Assembly (NCBI GenBank): GCA_947305825.1 | Contig: CAMZET010000100.1 | Location: forward strand, 1-5,848 | Length of the DNA: 5,848 nucleotides | Source of the DNA: an uncultured Verrucomicrobiota bacterium | GTDB lineage: Bacteria > Verrucomicrobiota > Kiritimatiellia > RFP12 > UBA1067 | Direction of reading: 5' to 3' | Shown: in pieces, positions 5,825-5,848 of the stretch | Layout of the letters: each line of letters opens with the position of its first letter | How positions within the stretch are numbered: position 1 is the stretch's first letter | Translations under genes and position numbers: made by a program | The notes under the pieces: model-generated | The model's input: the letters and a program-made list of their open reading frames with translations, nothing else | The model's database searches: none | Told to the model about the DNA's origin: nothing

Positions 5825-5848
5825 CAGCACAATCCACAACCATCTAGG

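Larger units (their letters stand above)
5755..5848 (-). other. Leader of the transposase gene or 3' end of an upstream gene
   Basis: These 94 bases hold hairpin element 4 and the transposase ribosome binding site. The frame ending in TAA at 5755-5757 is open for 30 codons to the window edge and would give a tail ending RPRNVQNREVA. A second frame on the same strand is also open from the edge, down to 5654. The third frame has TAG at 5844-5846. An upstream gene ending at TAAGTG would fit the tight packing seen downstream, but 30 codons cannot prove it. I see no convincing -35/-10 pair. Confidence 0.3.

Noticed and set aside
5622..5843. Small minus-strand reading frames overlapping the transposase start (to 5654 and 5622)
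   Set aside because: They overlap the well-supported transposase start in other phases, have no ribosome binding site of note and show no family resemblance.

Overview
The window is a compact gene block read entirely on the minus strand, so it runs from high to low coordinates. In transcription order it holds four genes. First is a REP-associated-type tyrosine transposase (Y1/HUH) with a C-terminal Rossmann-like domain (5754-4315). Then come the restriction subunit of a type I restriction-modification system, HsdR (4313-1194), a RadC-family JAMM/MPN protein (1201-470), and the N-terminal part of a nitroreductase that runs off the left edge (424-1). The first three genes are packed tightly. 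The transposase stop codon is one base from the hsdR ATG and carries its ribosome binding site, and the hsdR stop overlaps the radC start by 8 bp. A 45-base gap with a good Shine-Dalgarno precedes the nitroreductase. This looks like one operon or the 3' part of one. The partners HsdM and HsdS are not in the window; if the system is complete they probably lie beyond 5848, upstream.

The most striking structure is in and just upstream of the transposase gene. Four 30-base elements (4779-4808, 5039-5068, 5576-5605, 5795-5824), all in the same orientation, share an 11-base foot (consensus CTGTCATGTGC) followed by an 8-base inverted repeat around a four-base loop GGCA/GGCT/GGTA. The arms differ in sequence but are complementary in each copy (three perfect, one with two mismatches). 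Such covariation is the signature of a REP-like hairpin, the expected substrate of a RAYT-type transposase. Two of the elements sit at the end of tandem arrays of 21-bp units (4949-5068 and 5507-5605). Each unit looks like the foot plus left arm plus start of the loop without the right arm. The arrays are 120 and 99 bases long, both multiples of three, and are read in frame as a seven-residue repeat (LxAHDRP-like), so the transposase carries its own apparent target elements as low-complexity peptide insertions. A third element in the gene is read in another frame, and the fourth lies upstream of the start, which argues that the DNA and not the peptide is what is conserved.

The organism cannot be named from the sequence. 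The GC-rich composition, Shine-Dalgarno sites, and the transposase architecture (Y1 domain plus a VLISPCISDGE-type C-terminal domain, a combination I recall from Bacteroidetes and PVC-group gut bacteria) suggest a Gram-negative anaerobe such as a Verrucomicrobia/Kiritimatiellae/Lentisphaerae relative. This is a weak inference. Functionally the block is a defence-type locus: HsdR would be the ATP-driven translocase/nuclease of the type I system, RadC is a common passenger of such islands, and the transposase with its hairpin elements may be a domesticated element that has become part of the operon.
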